NCBI GenBank assembly: GCA_902785355.1
Contig: CACZYF010000020.1
Coordinates: forward strand, 1-32,210
Length of the DNA stretch: 32,210 bases
Direction of reading: 5' to 3'
DNA from: an uncultured Ruminococcus sp.
GTDB taxonomy: Bacteria; Bacillota; Clostridia; Oscillospirales; Acutalibacteraceae
Position 1 is the first letter of the stretch; every line of letters begins with the position of its first letter. Positions 8,448 to 15,707 of the stretch are shown here, in pieces. Position numbers and translations under genes: made by a program. The notes beneath the pieces were generated by a model that saw nothing but the letters and a program-made list of their open reading frames with translations, had not been told where the DNA came from and searched no databases.

Positions 8448-9806
8448 ATGTATCGTAAAAATGAAATCATCGAACTGAATATCACCTCTCTTACCTCCGA
8501 CGGCGACGGCGTCGGCAGGGCAGGGGAGCTTGTCTTTTTCGTCCCGAATACCGCTGTCGGCGACATCATCCGCGCGCGTGTTTTGAAGGTGAAGAAGAAT
8601 GTCGGCTTTGCCCGCGTGGAGGAGGTGCTGACGCCATCCTCCGACCGTATCGAGCCGGACTGTCCCGTGTCGCGCTCCTGCGGCGGCTGTGTTTACCGCC
8701 ATATCTCTTATGACGCGGAGCTGAGCGCCAAGCGGCAGAAGGTCATCGACGCCGTGACCCGAATCGGAAAGCTGCCTGCTGATTTAGTGAAAAATATAAT
8801 TCCATCAGAGAAAATTGACGGCTATCGTAACAAGGCGATGATCCCTGTCGGTCTCGACCGCGCCGGTGAGGTCGTGATGGGCTTTTACGCCCGCCACAGC
8901 CACAATATCATGCACTGCCTACGCTGTCAGCTCTCGCCGGAGATCTTTAACGCTATCGCGGGCGATTTCTACACCTTTCTCAGGCACCGCCCTCAGCTCA
9001 TTTATACGCCGCAAAACCGACGCGGCATCCGTCATCTGTACCTGCGGTATGCCGAGTCGACCGGCGACGTGATGGTGTGCGTCGTAGCGGGGGACAGGCA
9101 TTTTGAGGATGATACCCTGCTTTATGATTCTTTAACAGAAAAATACGACTGTATCAAGAGCATTGTCGTCAACGTCAATCCCGATGATACCAACGTTATC
9201 CTCGGCAAGCGCTCCTACACGGTGTATGGCGACGACAGTATCGCCGATACGCTCTGCGGTCTACGCTTCGAGATCGCGCCCGCCGCGTTCTATCAGGTCA
9301 ATCGCAGTCAGGCAGAGCGCCTGTACGGTAAGGCGAAGGACTATGCCGCGCTTACCGGCAGCGAGACGCTGCTCGATCTCTACTGCGGCGCCGGTACGAT
9401 CGGCATGTCCATGGCGGATCGGTGCAAAGAGCTGATCGGCGTGGAGATCATCCCCGAGGCGATTGAGAACGCGAAGCAGAACGCCGCGCGCAACGGCGTG
9501 CGTAACGCGCGCTTCCTCTGCGGCGACGCGACCAAGGCGGCTGAGACCCTCCGCGCCGAGGGGATCCGTCCCGACGTGATCGTGGTTGATCCGCCGCGCA
9601 AGGGGCTCACGCCGGAACTGATCGACACCATCGTGCAGATGTCGCCCGACAGGGTCGTCTACGTCAGCTGTGACCCCGCAACCCTCGCCCGCGACCTAAA
9701 GCTCTTCTCGGAAAAGGATTATTCCGTAAAAGAAATAACCCCCTGCGATATGTTCCCCCGCACCGCCCATGTGGAGTCGGTTGCTTATTTAAAAACGGAT
9801 CATTAA
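8448..9806 (+). CDS. rlmD: 23S rRNA (uracil-5-)-methyltransferase, RumA/RlmD family
   Basis: 452-residue S-adenosylmethionine-dependent enzyme that forms 5-methyluridine in 23S rRNA. The N-terminal TRAM RNA-binding domain (about 1-62) is followed by the iron-sulfur cysteines (Cys72, Cys78, Cys81 in CPVSRSCGGC and a fourth in HCLRC). The methyltransferase domain has DLYCGAGTIG for SAM binding, VVDPPRKG, and the catalytic Cys408 in VYVSCDPATLARD. GAAGGA (8435-8440) is 7 bases before the ATG. In Gram-positive bacteria the homologue often methylates two sites (RlmCD), so specificity here is open. The gene stands alone. Confidence 0.93.
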   Translation: MYRKNEIIELNITSLTSDGDGVGRAGELVFFVPNTAVGDIIRARVLKVKKNVGFARVEEVLTPSSDRIEPDCPVSRSCGGCVYRHISYDAELSAKRQKVIDAVTRIGKLPADLVKNIIPSEKIDGYRNKAMIPVGLDRAGEVVMGFYARHSHNIMHCLRCQLSPEIFNAIAGDFYTFLRHRPQLIYTPQNRRGIRHLYLRYAESTGDVMVCVVAGDRHFEDDTLLYDSLTEKYDCIKSIVVNVNPDDTNVILGKRSYTVYGDDSIADTLCGLRFEIAPAAFYQVNRSQAERLYGKAKDYAALTGSETLLDLYCGAGTIGMSMADRCKELIGVEIIPEAIENAKQNAARNGVRNARFLCGDATKAAETLRAEGIRPDVIVVDPPRKGLTPELIDTIVQMSPDRVVYVSCDPATLARDLKLFSEKDYSVKEITPCDMFPRTAHVESVAYLKTDH

Positions 9807-9885
9807 TGATTGATTTATTTGGTGATCTATGGTATTTTATTATTAATTAATAACAGTACAAAGGATCGAAATCTGAGGTGATTTG

Positions 9886-10860
9886 ATGGTTGTTGCGATT
9901 ATTATTTTGCTGATACTGGTGATCGCAGTGTTCGGCGGGTTGTACTGGTCGTATCACAAGACGTTTTATTCGACGACGAAGGATATGGACGAGACGGACG
10001 GCCCCGCCGTTATCATGAAGCATCCCTACAGCGCTGTTGCGCGCGAAAATATCAAGAAGCTCGCGGATACCCCATGTCAGTTCGTACATACCCGCTCGTT
10101 CGACGGTCTGCGGCTGTCCGGTCGGTATTATGAGGGCAGGGAGGATATGCCTCTGTGTATCTGCTTCCACGGCTACCGCGGCTCGGCGCTGCGCGACTTC
10201 TCAGCCTGCGGACTGTTCCTCATGCGCGAGGGCTATAACGTCCTTCTGATCGACGAGCGCGCTCACTGGCGCTCGCAGGGTCATACCATCAGCTTCGGTA
10301 TCAACGAGCGGTTCGACGTGATGTCATGGCTCAGGTTTGCCGAGAGGCGCTTCGGCGCGGATAAACCCGTCAACCTCTTCGGTATCTCGATGGGCGGCGG
10401 CACGGTGCTGATGGCGTCGGGGCAGAATTTGCCCGAGAGCGTAAAGTGTATCGTAGCGGATTGTCCGTTCAACTCTCCGAAGGATATCATCAAGCATGTC
10501 TGCCGCAAGGTCAAGCTGAATCCCGAGCTCTCGTGGCCGCTTGTATGGGCGGCGGCGCATGTCTACGGTCACTTCGATATCAATGCGACCACCGCCGCTG
10601 AGGAAGTGAAGAAAACGACCGTTCCCATCCTGATTATCCACGGTGAGGGCGATAACTTCGTCCCGATGTCGATGAGTGAGGAAGTATATGACGCGAATCC
10701 CGAGATGATTACGCGGTACACCATCCCCGAGGCGGGTCACGGTCTGAGCTATTACTATGATACCGAGCGGTATGAGAAGATCGTGCTTGACTTCTTGCAT
10801 GAGCATGACCGTGAAGAAGCGGGGGAGACTGACGATGAAAAAGATGACTCCGCTGAGTAA
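9886..10860 (+). CDS. Membrane-anchored alpha/beta hydrolase
   Basis: 324-residue alpha/beta hydrolase. A single N-terminal membrane helix (about residues 2-22) probably anchors it with the catalytic domain outside. The oxyanion region is CFHGYRGS, the nucleophile elbow GISMGG holds Ser168, the acid lies in HGEGDNFVP and the His in EAGHGLSYY. The nearest named types are serine aminopeptidase S33-like and BAAT-like hydrolases; the substrate is unknown. The start is the ATG at 9886, with GAGGTG (9875-9880) 5 bases away; a TTG just before it is less likely. Its last 26 bases overlap the next small gene, so the two are probably coupled. Confidence 0.88.
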   Translation: MVVAIIILLILVIAVFGGLYWSYHKTFYSTTKDMDETDGPAVIMKHPYSAVARENIKKLADTPCQFVHTRSFDGLRLSGRYYEGREDMPLCICFHGYRGSALRDFSACGLFLMREGYNVLLIDERAHWRSQGHTISFGINERFDVMSWLRFAERRFGADKPVNLFGISMGGGTVLMASGQNLPESVKCIVADCPFNSPKDIIKHVCRKVKLNPELSWPLVWAAAHVYGHFDINATTAAEEVKKTTVPILIIHGEGDNFVPMSMSEEVYDANPEMITRYTIPEAGHGLSYYYDTERYEKIVLDFLHEHDREEAGETDDEKDDSAE

Positions 10861-11002
10861 AATGAGTAAAAAAGCGCAGAAGGCGTATCACGCAAAACGG
10901 CGACTTGATTGGAACGGCATAAAGCCCGTTACCCGTGTCGCCAAGAGCAAGAAGGTTTATGACCGTAAGAGGTTCGGTAAACCTTTTGATACAGAAGAGT
11001 AA
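10835..11002 (+). CDS. Small basic protein overlapping the hydrolase gene
   Basis: 55 residues, very rich in Lys and Arg (MKKMTPLSKMSKKAQKAYHA, then two further basic stretches including KSKKVYDRKRFGKPFD). A well-placed SD (GGGGGAG 10821-10827, 7 bases before the ATG) and the terminator directly after its stop support real expression. The basic character suggests nucleic-acid or ribosome contact, but I do not recognise a family. It begins inside the hydrolase gene, with a 26-base overlap. Confidence 0.7.
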   Translation: MKKMTPLSKMSKKAQKAYHAKRRLDWNGIKPVTRVAKSKKVYDRKRFGKPFDTEE

Positions 11003-11004
11003 TG

Positions 11005-11041
11005 AAAAGGCAGTACCGCAGGCGTGCGATACTGCCTTTTT
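11005..11041 (+). terminator. Bidirectional-looking terminator after the small basic gene
   Basis: Perfect 11-bp stem, AAAAGGCAGTA (11005-11015) with TACTGCCTTTT (11030-11040), continuing into a fifth T. Confidence 0.9.
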
Positions 11042-11078
11042 GCATAAAAAAGTGCGGTGTTTTTTTATGTATAGCGAA

Positions 11079-11107
11079 TTGAATCATTCGGCTGATTCTG
11101 TTATAAT
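11079..11107 (+). promoter_or_regulatory. Sigma-A promoter of the long dockerin gene
   Basis: TTGAAT (11079-11084), 17-base spacer, perfect TATAAT (11102-11107) preceded by TGT, an extended -10. Transcription would start near 11114. Confidence 0.75.
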
Positions 11108-11128
11108 TTAATGAGTATATATATACCC

Positions 11129-11150
11129 GTTTACCGAAGAGTCGGTAAAC
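11129..11150 (+). promoter_or_regulatory. Leader hairpin just before the SD of the long dockerin gene
   Basis: Perfect 9-bp inverted repeat GTTTACCGA (11129-11137) / TCGGTAAAC (11142-11150) with a four-base AGAG loop. It lies in the transcribed leader, 9 bases before the AAGGAGG at 11159-11165. It could stabilise the mRNA or be an operator; there is no T run, so it is not a terminator. Confidence 0.55.
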
Positions 11151-11172
11151 CTATTCCTAAGGAGGCACAAGC

Positions 11173-12033
11173 ATGAAAACCGGAAAGCACATTAAATTCT
11201 TTGCGCTGCTGCTTGCCGTACTTCTCCTGATCTCGAGCTTTCCGCTGACTGCTCTCGCGGCAGAAGCGAATGACTCTGTGATCGAGATGGTTGAAGGCGA
11301 CGTCATCACCGATTTTGCGTCGGCTGACAGCACAGCGACATCATCCGACCCGAGTATCGCGTGGGTTGACGAGAACGGCGCGCTGAACGCGATGAAGCCC
11401 GGTACCGTCACCGTATCCGACGGTCAGCAGGATTATACCGTTACCGTCAGCGATTTTGAGGACGGCACTCCCGTTGTCGGTAATCTGAAGCTCCTCGCAC
11501 GCTTTAACGACAGCATGCAGTTCTATGACGGTCATGTGTACCTGCTGTTCACATCCTATCAGGACGGTGTGACCATCAACGTACCCGATCTGTACGCGGG
11601 CTATGAGATCGAGGAGTTCTACTATAATAATATCCGCGAGGATATTTCGTACGGTTCCAACCATACCGGTAACGACGCCGACAGCGTCTTTACATTCAAC
11701 AAGGATATGAAGTCCGTTACCCTGAACCGCGGCGAGATTGTCACCATCGGTATGTACCGTGACTTCGATCTCAGCGTACCGCAGGCGGCGCTCGGTTCGA
11801 TCAAGAACAGCTCCCTGTGGGCGGGTCTGACCGCTGCGGGCAAGGCGACCGTGGTCGAGAATCTCTTCAAGCTCCTTGATAACGGCTCCATCAGCGCCGA
11901 TCAGGCTTTCGACCGTTTCAAGGAAGTGCTCGACGAGACCGGACTCGATTACAACAAGCTGCTCGACGGCGTAGTGGACGGCGGCGTTTGCTTCAACCGC
12001 GAGCTGTATAACCAGAAGCTCGAGTACGATTAG
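11173..12033 (+). CDS. Long secreted dockerin protein, N-terminal part up to an in-frame TAG
   Basis: 286 residues before TAG at 12031-12033. A clear signal peptide (1-29, ending LTALAAE) is followed by a bacterial Ig-like (Big_2-type) segment (about 33-95) with ALNAMKPGTVTVS. Next comes the first copy of a domain with a conserved His (His121 in YDGHVYLLF) and the motif GGVCFNRELYNQ just before the stop. After the TAG the same frame stays open for 1,144 more codons, so this is the front of a single 1,431-codon reading frame rather than a separate gene. AAGGAGG is 7 bases before the ATG and the promoter is strong. If the stop is obeyed, the product is a secreted fragment without the cysteine of its domain and without a dockerin. 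Confidence 0.85.
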   Translation: MKTGKHIKFFALLLAVLLLISSFPLTALAAEANDSVIEMVEGDVITDFASADSTATSSDPSIAWVDENGALNAMKPGTVTVSDGQQDYTVTVSDFEDGTPVVGNLKLLARFNDSMQFYDGHVYLLFTSYQDGVTINVPDLYAGYEIEEFYYNNIREDISYGSNHTGNDADSVFTFNKDMKSVTLNRGEIVTIGMYRDFDLSVPQAALGSIKNSSLWAGLTAAGKATVVENLFKLLDNGSISADQAFDRFKEVLDETGLDYNKLLDGVVDGGVCFNRELYNQKLEYD

Positions 12034-12054
12034 TATGAGAACGTTACCTATGAG

Positions 12055-15000
12055 ATGGATATCACCGAGAAACAGCTCGGCACCATGACCGCCTATCTCG
12101 GAGGCAACAACGGAAAGTTCTCTATCCTGAAGAACAGCTGCGCTACCGTAGCCCTGCGCGCGTGGAACGCCGCGGTCGGTACCAAGGACGGCGAGCCGAA
12201 CGCCTATTACCTGACCTCTACCGGAAACGGTATTCTCTCGATCATCGACGCGCCTAAGGGCGTTCGCGACAGCATCAAGAACCGTCTCCCCGGCTACTAT
12301 CTCAACAACGCCGAGGGCGTAGCGGAGCCCGACGCAGGCTTCGAGGATGAGACCGGCTGGGTCTATGTCAGCGCGCCCGAGAAGGTCGCTCCCGTAAACT
12401 ATACTTATGCTGATAAAGCTGTACAGGTCGATGAGGATCTGACTGCTTTGACTCCGCTTGTTACGTCAGCTAAAGCCGGTAAGGGCATTTATTATAATAA
12501 GGATGAGCAGGAGATCGGCGTTGACGTACAGGCTGACAGCAGCGAGATCACCGGCATCAACTTTATTATCAACGGTCAGACCGTGACCCTCGACGGTTCG
12601 AATATGCCGGAGAAAGGTATCTGGTTCAAGACCGCTGTGAAGGATGCCGAAGAAGGCGTAAACTACTATGTCACCGACGCCGACGGTAAGGCGCTGCCGA
12701 GCTACTATGACAACGGTGAGGTCACCTTCCGCGCGGATACGCTCCCGCAGAGCTACAAGATCGTATCCGGTAAGGAGGGCTCCAAGAATATCCTTCGCGT
12801 CAACAACAATATCCCCGAGGGTGTTCAGATCACCGCCGAGGTCTACTATAAGGAGGACGGTCAGAAGATCGCCGTCGATAAGGTTGCCGAGCTCCAAAGC
12901 GGCACCAAGATCTATGTCAAGCCCGATATCTCTTCCCTCGAGATCAGCCATATGATCGAGAGTATCGACATCGACGGCATGAATATCTATGAGGAAGAGG
13001 ATTTTGACGCTGAAGAGGGCGCATACTGCGGCTTGATGCCTGATAATTACGCCGAGCTGAACATCAGTACTGTCGAGGCTGAGATCGAGCCCGCCAAGGA
13101 TGGTATGATTCAGATCTTTGTCGGCGATACGCTGAACGTTGAAGAGTACACGCATCTCTATACGGACGGCGATAAGGAGGGCTATGTTCTCGATGAGACG
13201 GAATGGGAAATCATTCACGACGAGAACGGAGCACTCGAGGGTGAGGGCAGCGAGCTCAAGGCTGTCAAGGAAGGCTCCGCCGTGCTTTGGGCGCGCGCCA
13301 AGAAGAACCCGAACATCGGCGCAGCGTTCATGATCGACGTTCTCGGCAACCGTTCCGACTACGCAGCCGTTACCTTTAACGGCGAAACGGGGGAGAACTA
13401 CGTCCTTCATAATGTTACCGAAGAGAACAACACCGTCATCCCGTACTCCGGCTATCTCGTCAAGAAGGACACCGAGGTCAATATCTATCCCCGTAATACC
13501 GGAAACAAGGCGGTGTTCGCTGTTCTGTGCAACGGTGAGGCGCTTTCCGTCAATGAAGAATTTGAAGGCCCCTGCATCGCTTCAATCCCCGCCGATACCG
13601 ATCTCGATATCGCCGTGACCTTTGCCGAAGCACAGATTAAGGGCTTACCTAAGGATATCAAGTTTGAGAGCAAGGACGATACCTATCAGCTTGAGGCTCG
13701 TACTGTATATAACGGTCTGCTCGGTATCGTCGGCGCGTGGGATGACCGTATCCGTTATACCGCCTCAAATGATCTTATCAGCGTCGATAAGAACGGTCTG
13801 ATCACCGTGACCGATGAGATTCCCGAGGACGGCGCCGCTGTCATCGTGACCGCATACGTCCCCAGCACACCTGAGCTTTCTGCGACCACCAAGATCATCT
13901 TAGGTGACTGCAAGGGCGACAAGATCGTCGGCAGACTGACCATCTCTGCCCGCCCGATCACCAAGGCGCAGCTGATCGCGCACGGCGCCGTTACCTTCAC
14001 TCCCTACGAGGATATGGAGCTGCCCGTCAGCTATTATCGCTACTACAAGCCCAACGAGAAATATGACGCGCTGCTCAAGGATTACGCAGAGAATCCCGAG
14101 AATTATTCCTCCGATCCCGCTCTTTACAACGATAACGAGCTGGGTCTTGAGGATCGCGAATCCTACTTCGATATCGTCGAAGGCGGCATCGGTATCGAGC
14201 CTCAGATCATTTCTCTCAAGAGCGGCGAGAGCATCACGATGTCTAACTACGGCTATGACGAAGGCAGAGTTGAGGTGATCTTGAGCGTATTGGAGAACAG
14301 TGATATCTCCTCCGTCGAGCAGGCTCAGATCCTGATCGAACAGCTTCGGAGCTATATCGAGGACGGTACAGTCGATGAAAACGCGACCTTCGACAGCCTT
14401 GCGGACGTCCTTAAGACGATCATCACTACATCCCGCAAGACCGGTGAGAATCCCGTCAACGGCCGCAGCGAAGGCGGTTTGGATATCAACCGCGAGATGT
14501 ATAACCAGTTCAGAAGACCTGATTCCCAGCTCCCGAACAACTATTACTCCGTTGATATCACTGCCGACGAGCTCGAGATGATGAAGGCGTATATTGCCGA
14601 TCCCGATAATAACTACTATTCCCTTATGGATAAGAACTGCGCGACCGGTTCCGTCGATATCTGGAACGCGACCCTCGCCGATAAGCCCGAACTGAAGCTC
14701 ACCGGTAACTACACCGGTATCGCTGTCGAGCCTGAGTCCCTGTATATCGAGCTCGGTCTCTTAGCCCGCAAGCAGAACCTTGACGGCGAAAGCGGCAAGG
14801 ACTTCTATCCCCGCTCCGTCGCTCACCCGATGTCTTATGCCGAGCTGATCGAAGCGATCGACAAGCTCGGCGAGCCCGAGCTGACCGATGAATACAAGGC
14901 TCAGCTTGACGAACTGCTTGCCGCATATCATGATCTGAACGGTACCGAGCAGAGTTTGGTAACTAACTCCGACAAGCTCTTTGATTCGATTCAGGCGTAT

Positions 15001-15468
15001 GAAGATATGCTTCATGAAAAGGATCTTGAAGCGTTTGACAAGTACGTAGCGGATAAGCTCGCTTATGTTGACTCTCTCGCTCAGGATGGCGACAGTGAAG
15101 TCAGCAAGCTGCTGATCTCCGCCGCTAAGACTGCGATCACCGCGATCCCTTACGACACGGAGAAGAGTCTTGAAGAGAATAAGGCGGATATCGCGAAGCT
15201 TGTCGCTATCCTCGAGCAGGTGCTCGACGATCGCCGTTATCAGGAGCACCCGATGCTCGGCGACGTTGACGTTGACCGTGATGTTACCGCCGCTGATGTT
15301 ACCTTCATCCAGCGTAACGCTGCATGGATGTTGACTCCGCTTTCCTGTAACTTTGCCGCCGCAGACACCGATGAGGATGGTACAATGTCCGTCATGGACG
15401 CAACCATGCTCCAATACTGGTTGGCTGATATGCCCGCGAACGAAAATATCGGCAAACCGATCAAATAA
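12055..15468 (+). CDS. Long secreted dockerin protein, continuation after the TAG
   Basis: In the same frame as the preceding part; the first ATG after the TAG is at 12055 but has no SD or signal peptide, so independent translation is unlikely. It completes the first domain copy with Cys in LKNSCATVALRAWNA (Cys323 of the joined frame), continues through beta-rich segments including Ig-like stretches, and carries a second domain copy (HGAVTFTPYEDM; GGLDINREMYNQ; MDKNCATGSVDIWNA). A helical region follows, then a C-terminal dockerin with two calcium loops (LGDVDVDRDVTAADVTFIQR and DTDEDGTMSVMDATMLQYW). The His...Asn-Cys pattern recalls papain-like or LRAT/DUF4105-like cysteine enzymes, but I cannot name the family. 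The 3.4-kb intact frame argues that the TAG is recent, read through, or an error. Confidence 0.8.
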   Translation: MDITEKQLGTMTAYLGGNNGKFSILKNSCATVALRAWNAAVGTKDGEPNAYYLTSTGNGILSIIDAPKGVRDSIKNRLPGYYLNNAEGVAEPDAGFEDETGWVYVSAPEKVAPVNYTYADKAVQVDEDLTALTPLVTSAKAGKGIYYNKDEQEIGVDVQADSSEITGINFIINGQTVTLDGSNMPEKGIWFKTAVKDAEEGVNYYVTDADGKALPSYYDNGEVTFRADTLPQSYKIVSGKEGSKNILRVNNNIPEGVQITAEVYYKEDGQKIAVDKVAELQSGTKIYVKPDISSLEISHMIESIDIDGMNIYEEEDFDAEEGAYCGLMPDNYAELNISTVEAEIEPAKDGMIQIFVGDTLNVEEYTHLYTDGDKEGYVLDETEWEIIHDENGALEGEGSELKAVKEGSAVLWARAKKNPNIGAAFMIDVLGNRSDYAAVTFNGETGENYVLHNVTEENNTVIPYSGYLVKKDTEVNIYPRNTGNKAVFAVLCNGEALSVNEEFEGPCIASIPADTDLDIAVTFAEAQIKGLPKDIKFESKDDTYQLEARTVYNGLLGIVGAWDDRIRYTASNDLISVDKNGLITVTDEIPEDGAAVIVTAYVPSTPELSATTKIILGDCKGDKIVGRLTISARPITKAQLIAHGAVTFTPYEDMELPVSYYRYYKPNEKYDALLKDYAENPENYSSDPALYNDNELGLEDRESYFDIVEGGIGIEPQIISLKSGESITMSNYGYDEGRVEVILSVLENSDISSVEQAQILIEQLRSYIEDGTVDENATFDSLADVLKTIITTSRKTGENPVNGRSEGGLDINREMYNQFRRPDSQLPNNYYSVDITADELEMMKAYIADPDNNYYSLMDKNCATGSVDIWNATLADKPELKLTGNYTGIAVEPESLYIELGLLARKQNLDGESGKDFYPRSVAHPMSYAELIEAIDKLGEPELTDEYKAQLDELLAAYHDLNGTEQSLVTNSDKLFDSIQAYEDMLHEKDLEAFDKYVADKLAYVDSLAQDGDSEVSKLLISAAKTAITAIPYDTEKSLEENKADIAKLVAILEQVLDDRRYQEHPMLGDVDVDRDVTAADVTFIQRNAAWMLTPLSCNFAAADTDEDGTMSVMDATMLQYWLADMPANENIGKPIK

Positions 15469-15488
15469 TATACGATAGTTTTATCTTT

Positions 15489-15519
15489 GGCTCCGTTGCG
15501 TTTGCGGCGGAGCCGTTTT
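15489..15519 (+). terminator. Terminator after the long dockerin gene
   Basis: GGCTCCG (15489-15495) pairs with CGGAGCC (15508-15514), followed by GTTTT. Confidence 0.75.
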
Positions 15520-15577
15520 GATGAAACATGCAATCTAATGATAGCATTACTGAAGAGTTATTGAAAAATAATTATAT

Positions 15578-15614
15578 TGGCGTGGTAATCATGATATGGC
15601 GTGGTAATCATGAT
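15578..15614 (+). repeat. Tandem 18-bp direct repeat upstream of the acyl-ligase promoter
   Basis: TGGCGTGGTAATCATGAT occurs at 15578-15595 and again, identical, at 15597-15614, a 19-base period. It ends 8 bases before the -35 box of the next promoter. Position and exact repetition suggest an activator or repressor site, though a simple local duplication is possible. Confidence 0.65.
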
Positions 15615-15622
15615 TATGTTTA

Positions 15623-15651
15623 TTGACATTTACGGTCGATTTAGGTAAAAT
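15623..15651 (+). promoter_or_regulatory. Sigma-A promoter of the acyl-ligase operon
   Basis: Perfect TTGACA (15623-15628), 17-base spacer, TAAAAT (15646-15651). Transcription would start near 15658. Confidence 0.75.
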
Positions 15652-15707
15652 AAAGAGGCAGTCGCTAAGATAACATGAAATGAAAGATGATCGGTGATAA
15701 GGTAACT

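Noticed and set aside
12031-12033. Pyrrolysine or genome-wide TAG recoding
   Set aside because: The window has no pyl genes, the position aligns with Gln in the second domain copy, and at least one gene (stop at 27636) ends in TAG; kept only as a possibility to test.
12034-12060. Independent translation restart at ATG 12055
   Set aside because: No SD precedes it and the product would lack a signal peptide although it is a dockerin protein; continuation of one frame is the better reading.
12466-13410. Minus-strand open frame of 314 codons inside the long dockerin gene
   Set aside because: It mirrors a strongly coding plus-strand frame, has low-complexity Val/Leu/Asp content typical of antisense shadows, and has no SD.
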